Shown here piece after piece: positions 58,087-64,000 of a stretch of DNA of 64,000 bases. Each line of letters opens with the position of its first letter. The first letter of the stretch is position 1. Under the pieces are notes generated by a model. The model was not told the origin of the DNA and did not search any database. It was given only the letters and a program-made list of their open reading frames with translations. This DNA is from Paraphaeosphaeria minitans. Lineage: Eukaryota > Ascomycota > Dothideomycetes > Pleosporales > Didymosphaeriaceae. Location: NCBI GenBank assembly GCA_015832175.1, contig WJXW01000016.1, forward strand, positions 372,001 through 436,000, in the 5' to 3' direction. The position numbers were made by a program, and so were the translations under genes.

Positions 58087-58463
58087 CTTGACAGAGCTCC
58101 GGACGAAACTCCTTTGACGCGAGGGTGTATGGTTTCCAGTTTCTCAAAGTATCAGAGACAAAAGAGGGGCGGTAAACGGACGTTGTGGTGGGGTAACGCC
58201 GCGTGTTGACAGCGTCTCTCACTTTTCGAAATTCTGCCAGGTGCCTCAGCCTTGGCGCACTTGGCGAGGAAGCTCCGACCCCGACCTGGACGCGCCGACG
58301 TGACCAGCCATCTTCAAATCACACACCCGCCGCCGTGTCCCCCGCCATTCTCGCCGCCGTTAATTACGCAGCTCGATCGCGCTCAGCAGGACTGCGCTGA
58401 GCTTCTCGCAGCTACCAATCACCTCATTTTGGCTTGCGCACCGACTCGTCATAGCTGCCCACC
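58087..58463. promoter_or_regulatory. shared divergent promoter of CCT5 and the HP1-type gene
   Basis: The interval between two start codons on opposite strands must hold both promoters. It is GC-rich with pyrimidine tracts on each flank and no clear TATA box. Shared regulation is inferred from spacing only. Confidence 0.6.
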
Positions 58464-59379
58464 ATGCCGCGTGAGCGCGTCTCCATCCGTGCAAGACACT
58501 GCTCGCTGACTTGCGCATAGCTGCCTTGAGCGACGAGGAAATCAGCCAATCCTCTGGCGACGAAGAGATTCCCGCAAGAGAGGTGAAAAAGTCGAAGTCG
58601 GCACCTATTGAAGAAGAGGAGGATGACGACGAGGAAGAAGAGTATGTGCTTGCAGCTTCGAACGAACTGGAACTACGCTGATTGGCCTGGCAGATACGTC
58701 GTAGAAGAGATTGTGGCCCACAAAACCGTCAAAGTACGAGATTGCTGCAAGTCGCTGGTGTATGGACTGACCTTCGCAAACAGGGCAGAGTACTCTACCA
58801 CGTGAAATGGCAAGGATACGATGATCCTGCCGACATGACATGGGAAGGCGAAGACAACCTGTAAGCCCTGTACCTGAAACAGAAGGAGAGAAATGCATGC
58901 TGACCCGTCTCAGCGAGGGCGTCGAAGCGCTGGCTGAATACAACAAGTCTATTGGGGGCAAACCCGACCCCGGCAAGAAGCGCAAAGGCAGAAAGTCTGT
59001 CGCTGAGACTGAGAGCAGCACACCCGTGGCGGCGAAGCGGATGAAGAAGGAGAAGGAGTGGGCTCCGCCACCAGGCTCGTGGGAGGACGAGGTGGACCAC
59101 GTTGACACCGTGGAGCAGCGGATAAACCCCAAGACCGGAGAGAACGAGAAGTTCGGCTATCTAGTCTGGAGCAACCAGATTAAGACGCAGCATCCGCTCC
59201 CACTCATCTTCAAAAAATGTCCACAGCGAGTAGGTGCAGCGCACTTGCTGTTTCATATCAAAACCGCTGACATGATGTAGATGCTTACCTATTTCGAACA
59301 ACACCTTGTTTTCAACCAGGCAGAGACGGAGGAGACGAACGGCAACGTCAGCATGACGGGCGTCGACGACGATCTGTGA
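58464..59379 (+). CDS. HP1-type heterochromatin protein (chromodomain plus chromoshadow domain)
   Basis: Six exons, 58464-58470, 58521-58641, 58694-58733, 58784-58860, 58914-59229 and 59281-59379, encode 219 residues. After an acidic N-terminus comes the chromodomain (about 43-95): EEEYVVEEIVAHKTVK, then GRVLYHVKWQGYDDPADMTW, which keeps the aromatic cage (Tyr and two Trp) that binds methylated H3K9. A Lys-rich hinge (GKKRKGRKS) follows. The C-terminal chromoshadow domain (about 135-205), with GYLVWSNQIKTQHPLPLIF and CPQRMLTYFEQHLVF, mediates dimerisation. Known role: reading H3K9me3 and supporting heterochromatin and, in Neurospora, DNA methylation of RIP-mutated repeats. Two families of AT-rich degraded repeats lie in the same window. 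The first exon carries only two codons and one base. Confidence 0.93.
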
Positions 59380-60411
59380 AGGCGAAGATCACCGTGAAGC
59401 AGCAACGCCCAAGGTCCGATCACAGGCATGTGTGACATGGACCGAGATTAATTAGTTCTACCGAGTTGGTATATTGCCAACCGGTTTGCTTCCCAGTCTT
59501 CCGGGATGTGGGTGGGGGACTGCTTTCCAGCATGGCGTCCATGGTCATGTCCATCCTACAGCCACCATCAGGTGGTATACCGCGTTCAGCCGAAAACATA
59601 TTCTCGATTTGGAAAGGTGAATGCGCCTCTGTTCAACCGATCGATGTTCCATTTTTCTAGTATATTTGTATCTCTAAACAATCTTAGGTACCCCTCCAGT
59701 CCATGCTGTTCCACTACCAGAGCGCAATGCCTTTGCTCCAACGAACATGTGCCTCTTCCACATACGTTGAATTGAACACAGGACGGCGAAACAGCAGGCA
59801 CAACTGCTCCCATCAATTCTCTAACCATTGGCGTTTGCCTTGCGATCTCGCTGTGTTGTTCACGCTTCGATTCGATACACTTGCAAACCACAACTTCAAG
59901 ATTCGATCCCAAGTCTTCCGCGAATGCAGCCTCGAAACTTGCGACCAGCCCCGCGAAATCATCACACACCTTTCCGCACCACAAGCTCGAGTAACCCAAG
60001 AAACGCGATATGATGTCAATAATGCCATTCATCCTCATGCTTGTAGCTATATACACACCTCGTTGTCCTCGTATCTCCATTCGGGTATCCAGCACAGCAA
60101 TAAAGCGCTCGTTAAGCCATCCATTCGTCCATCCATCCATCCATGCACAATCTTCGTCTCAACAATCCCGACCAAACAATGCGATAAAACTCATGCGAAA
60201 GTCGGTCCCAAATCCCGATACCAAATGTGAAAATCCCAGAAAGAAAGAATCAAAAGAAAGAAAAGAAAAAAAAAACGCCGGTCCAAACCACGCCTTGCGC
60301 CATTCTTTTATATGTACATACGTGACGCTGCTGCCGTGGATCGTCGTGATAATTGTTTGCGGGGGCCAAGCCCAGAGATGGCGAAGGAGTAGACGTGAAG
60401 GGGGACGGCGT
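59380..60411. other. intergenic, 3' flanks
   Basis: Converging 3' flanks of the HP1-type gene and the microprotein gene. A short CATC array lies at about 60119-60142 and an A-rich run at about 60250-60273. The open frames on both strands have no domain. Confidence 0.5.
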
Positions 60412-60555
60412 CTATGCCTCCGTCATGTCGCTCACGCTGCTCCCCGAGTTGCCGACCGTCATCCGCCTCTGCAGGTAGTAGATTGCGTATGCGATGAGCG
60501 CGATGAGCATGAAGAGGATGAGGATGATGAGGAAGATGACGATGTTGCGCTTCAT
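60412..60555 (-). CDS. 47-residue single-pass membrane microprotein
   Basis: An ATG at 60555 in good context (GCAAAATG) opens 47 codons and a TAG. The product starts MKRN, has about 24 uninterrupted hydrophobic residues (IVIFLIILILFMLIALIAYAI, then YYL), a basic stop-transfer pair RR at 30-31, and a polar tail rich in Ser, Gly, Asp and Thr. The charge pattern, with Lys/Arg on both sides, is that of a membrane anchor or small regulatory subunit. The 5' leader is C-rich (CCCAACCCAACCC). I recognise no family. Support is the sharp amphipathic-free helix, the start context and codon use (GTC, ATC, CTC preferred); homologs would be decisive. Confidence 0.55.
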   Translation of the reverse strand: MKRNIVIFLIILILFMLIALIAYAIYYLQRRMTVGNSGSSVSDMTEA

Positions 60556-61384
60556 TTTGCGGGATTGGGGGTTTGCGTTGGGTTGGGTCGGGTTGGGTTG
60601 GGTTGGGGTTTAGGCGAACTTGTGGGGATGCGGTAGGTATCTAAAATAAGGCACGCGATAGAGTGGTGCTGTAGGTAGGCTGGGTACCGGAGTGCTGCGA
60701 GATCGTTAGGACAATGTTGTGTGGTGTGGATTACCGGAGAATAGAAGATACCTTTCACTTTGAGCAGACGCGAATCGAGTCTTCGGTCCCAGAGCGGTGC
60801 GCTTTTTCTTCACTATCGTGTCTTTCTTCCGTGACGAGTGTAGGTAGGTAGGTACAGGTCCGAGCGTAAGTTGTCGCGGCAACACTCAATCGACCAACAA
60901 CACCGTGTAACGTGTATGCGATGTGTAAAAACGGCTTATCGATGCGAAGATCTTCTTCGAGTAGCAATACGCAAGATGTAAGTACTCTTTGTGGAATGCA
61001 CGCGCTGGGCGCACTTTTGTAGAGATGCGGTGGGGTGCGTGCGTGGCGGTGGTTGGGTGCTTTGGGGGTTGGTGTGGCTGGGCGAGGCCGATGGGTGGCT
61101 GGCAGGGGGAAGGTGCGACACGACACATGGCAAGGACAGGGATGGAAGTATGATGTAGGTGTTCTAAGAAAGCTTGCTTGCCTACAAGTGGATCTGTGAG
61201 TCTAATGTTACGGAATTGATGGAGGTTCATAGATGGTTGTGGGTGTTGCAAGTTGAGATGCAGGGGTGCGGGCACTAGGTGCCTACCTATTGGCGCTAGA
61301 GTGTACCTAGAGTGCGCGGCGATCGCAGCACCACTCACAGCAGCAGTATCAAACGACAGCGCGTGTTGATCGCCAAGTCGATCT
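60556..61384. other. intergenic region up to a Copia LTR
   Basis: Promoter side of the microprotein gene, with a GGTTGGGTTG/TTGGG array at about 60580-60612 and GTAGGTAGGTAGG at 60840-60855. No gene is seen. The element starts right after GATCT (61380-61384). Confidence 0.5.
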
Positions 61385-61515
61385 TGTTGAATGGTAAAGT
61401 AGAGAGTATGAGTAATAGATTGATCTAGCTAGTGGGTGACGTATATATCAATAGAGGACTAGCTCCTTCTATGGGCGCTAGGCACCTTCCGGCTGCACTA
61501 GAAGTTCCTTCAACA
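61385..61515 (-). repeat. 131-bp long terminal repeat (3' LTR) of a Copia element
   Basis: On the minus strand the LTR starts TGTTGAAGGAAC and ends ACCATTCAACA, so both ends form the inverted heptamer TGTTGAA/TTCAACA with TG...CA termini. A purine-rich tract AGGAGGA lies just upstream of the LTR on that strand (plus-strand 61517-61526), as for a Copia polypurine primer. GATCT at 61380-61384 would be the 5-bp target site copy. The LTR itself is much less AT-rich than the interior. Confidence 0.85.
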
Positions 61516-64000
61516 GTCCTCCTAGGCGGAGGTGCCTGTATACTGTAATTTGATACCTAAATATCTCAATTGTGAGGTCTTTTTTAGAGTCGTCAGATCA
61601 TGTCTATTAGCCTTATTAGGGTAGGTAATAGGAGCGCCTTAGTACACAAATCTACTAGATTATTAATTAATAGTACATGCTTAACTATAAATTTACTATC
61701 TAGATATCTCTCTTAAACAAAGTAGTAATATATACTAATATGTTTAGATTTAGCTATTAGCTTCTAATCCTAAACTAGGGTAATGGCAGCTTTATTATTA
61801 ACTAAGAGTTAATAGGCAACTTAGGTATTAATTATTTTAGATATAGCTTGTTGCACCTAGATAAGGTAGGTAGTAGTAAGTAATACTACTATATATTTAG
61901 CTTTTATAGTACTATAAGTAACATAACTTTATTACTTACAACTCTATGCAATAGTAGTAGATAATACCTAAAGTATAAAACCTAAAAATGACTTTATATT
62001 ATCTAGGTCTATTCTAAATAACGCATCTAAGTACATGTCTATAGTAATAACATAAGAGTTAGGGTTAACAGGGGAGATCTTTAATTGTTGTTCTGCACTA
62101 TAGAGATATCTTAACACCTAGAACGCTAGCGTAAGATAAGTAGTTAACAGATTTAAATTATATAATCTTATTATGCTAACTAGGTAGAACAGGTCTAGTC
62201 TTAAGACAAGAGCGATGAAATTTACTAACTTAATAATTAACTAATATAATTGTTATTATTTAGGATCTGCTAATATATTAGGTAATAATCTTAGAGGGAA
62301 CGTGTTTAGATCTAGTAGAGTTTTCCTTAGATTGTATTTATCTATACTATACCTTTATAGAATAGTAAGGATATAGGTAGTTTAGTAAATAAATATACCG
62401 CCGTTTTTATTATAATTAATTTTAAGGCTGAGGAGAAGTTTTAGTTAACCTAGATCTTTGTAGGAAAACTGTTGTCTAGTAGAATGCATAAATAAGTTAA
62501 TGCTATGTTTTATACTAGCTATTAGCACGTTATTAACGTATATCCCTAGTATTAATTCTAGGCTAATAAACATATATAGGTTGAAGTCCGCCTGTCTAAA
62601 TTAAAGTCTAATAAGAAAGGTGCGTAATACTTTATACTACTCTTGTCCTAATTACTTGAGGCTATAAAGCGTTTTTAGGAACTAAATAACTAATTAAGAA
62701 TTACCTACACCTTCTAGGCATTAACTGTAGATAAGGTTTAGTAGAAGGCTATTTAGGTATACTATATTAAAGTCTAGTTACTGTAGTCCCTAATGTTATA
62801 TTAACACTATAAACAATATTATCCTTAATAATTTATATCGTGCCACTAGTGAGTATATTTCTAGGTAGTCTAGTCCTAGTTATTGTGAAAAGCCTTAAGC
62901 GACTAACCTTATCTTACGCTTTACTATCTTACTTTGTTTATTCCTTTTAGTGTTAAATACCTATCTTGTACCTACTAGCTTTATATTAGTAGGTATTTTG
63001 TCTTAATATATAATCTCTTAAGTATAGTTTTTAGCATGTGCTCGCAATTTATATTAGATAGGTTCTCGCTATATTAGGCTGTAGGCCTAGGTATCTAAAT
63101 AGGATAGTAGTGTTTCCTTATTAGTGTATACTAATATTCTATATATAGCTATCTTATAGACCTAGATGTCTTTATTTATTAAGGATGTTAAGGGTTAGAA
63201 TTCTAAGGTTGTATCGCAAATAGTTAGACTATATTAGTTTAATAGCAGTTTACTAGACTAACGTAGTAGTCTTACTACCCTACCTAATTGCATTGTCTAT
63301 TCTTTAGGTGTAGTAGAAGAACTTATTTATAGGTTTGTAGTTATTACTAATTATCTTAGTAGTAAAGACAGTGGGTGTATTGTAAGTTGCGTTAGTAAGA
63401 GTAAGGGATATATTATAAGTCGCGTTATTTGTGGGGAGGTAGATAATATTCTTTATTATAATATATTTGTTTATATAATTGCATCTTAATCCTATATTAG
63501 TCGTAGTTGTTAGGACAAATTTAGTAATCTAATCACATTAGGTATCTCTTTAGTATGTCCTCTAACCTTTAGGGCCTCTAGTTTTGGAAGTTCTAGAAGA
63601 GGGTGTTAATAGGAGACTGTTTCGCGAATAGTGTTTTAGATAGAGGCATTAAAAAGTGGCTTGTCTAATAGCACTGCGAAGGGTTAGTACTAAACGTTAT
63701 AGGACTTAATAATCTATTGTTGTAACAGGATAAAGATTTAGGCAGTTTTAGTGCTACTACTATATTCTATAAATATACTAGTCTTAGCGTAGTATAGGAA
63801 TTTTAACCCTAGTGCGCGTGTCTCCTTTAGTATATAGACAAAAGCCTTTGTGCTAAAAGGGTAGAGGTGTTTAATAGCTAGTTTTTCTTTATAGAGCTGC
63901 TTATATAGTGTTCGCTTAAAGGTGTTAGATAATGTTAGTAGAACGCTTATTAGAAAATAAGCTGTCACAACAGCCTTACCCTATAGTAGAAGAAGATTAT
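61385..64000 (-). mobile_element. Ty1/Copia retrotransposon, RIP-degraded, 3' part, running off the window
   Basis: On the minus strand, reading through stops, landmarks occur in Copia order. A post-integrase stretch in the open frame 63968-63738 reads HLYPFSTKAFVYILKETRAL and later IFIEYSS. Reverse transcriptase follows, with YVNNVLIAS at about 62540-62515. The RNase H block then has STIKAKYIVVLL at about 61930-61895, SKHISIYYYFV near 61745 and a DLCTKALL tail near 61650. The order integrase, reverse transcriptase, RNase H identifies Copia rather than Gypsy. The active-site YVDD reads YVNN, and stops are frequent, so the element is dead. Its 5' part and other LTR lie beyond 64000. Confidence 0.85.

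Noticed and set aside
60580..60620. TTGGGTTGGG run resembling a telomere repeat
   Set aside because: The unit is TTGGG/TCGGG, not TTAGGG, the run is short, and it lies in the leader of the microprotein gene.
1..64000. CRISPR array, prophage or bacterial operon
   Set aside because: Genes have spliceosomal introns and fungal families; the tandem repeats are contiguous minisatellites without unique spacers.

Overview
The window is from a filamentous ascomycete (Pezizomycotina); a member of the Dothideomycetes is my best guess, but this is inference only. Evidence seen directly: genes with short 47-100 bp GT-AG introns and branch sites such as CTAAC, families typical of these fungi (nitrilase, P450, secreted M14 carboxypeptidase, BIM1-like protein, MpaB-like oxygenase, DUF6590-like and AreA-GATA-like proteins), and AT-rich blocks of transposon sequence riddled with C-to-T and G-to-A changes, the mark of repeat-induced point mutation (RIP).

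Layout. 0.5-9.7 kb: an aerolysin-like family gene, a nitrilase and a P450, separated by kilobase-scale spacers. 10.6-11.5 kb: a probably decayed gene. 12.2-25.2 kb: a compact gene block with a 2EXR/F-box-like protein, a secreted carboxypeptidase, a GPI-type BIM1-like protein, a coiled-coil protein, a DUF6590-like protein and hypothetical genes. 27.8-32.1 kb: a broken FAD-dependent oxidoreductase, a broken short-chain dehydrogenase and an apparently intact MpaB-like oxygenase, perhaps what is left of a metabolic locus. 32.6-33.9 kb: a partial gene next to a tandem hairpin repeat and a RIP-degraded fragment. 34-55 kb: a GC-rich, gene-sparse tract full of micro- and minisatellites, holding one clear gene (AreA-GATA-like/DUF3295-like, 40.9-42.7 kb) and a complete RIP-degraded PIF/Harbinger DNA transposon (48.2-51.1 kb). 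55.3-60.6 kb: core housekeeping genes, CCT5 chaperonin subunit and HP1-type heterochromatin protein in divergent orientation, then a 47-residue single-pass membrane microprotein. 61.4-64 kb: the 3' end of a RIP-degraded Ty1/Copia retrotransposon on the minus strand, with a precisely definable 131-bp LTR, running off the window.

How things fit: HP1 is the reader of H3K9 methylation that normally coats AT-rich RIP-degraded DNA of the kind seen here. The metabolic genes at the left look like scattered accessory functions rather than one intact cluster. Exon models were built by hand from splice signals and reading phase; coordinates of the spliced genes span first to last coding base, with exon limits in the evidence. 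No rRNA, tRNA or CRISPR array was recognised.
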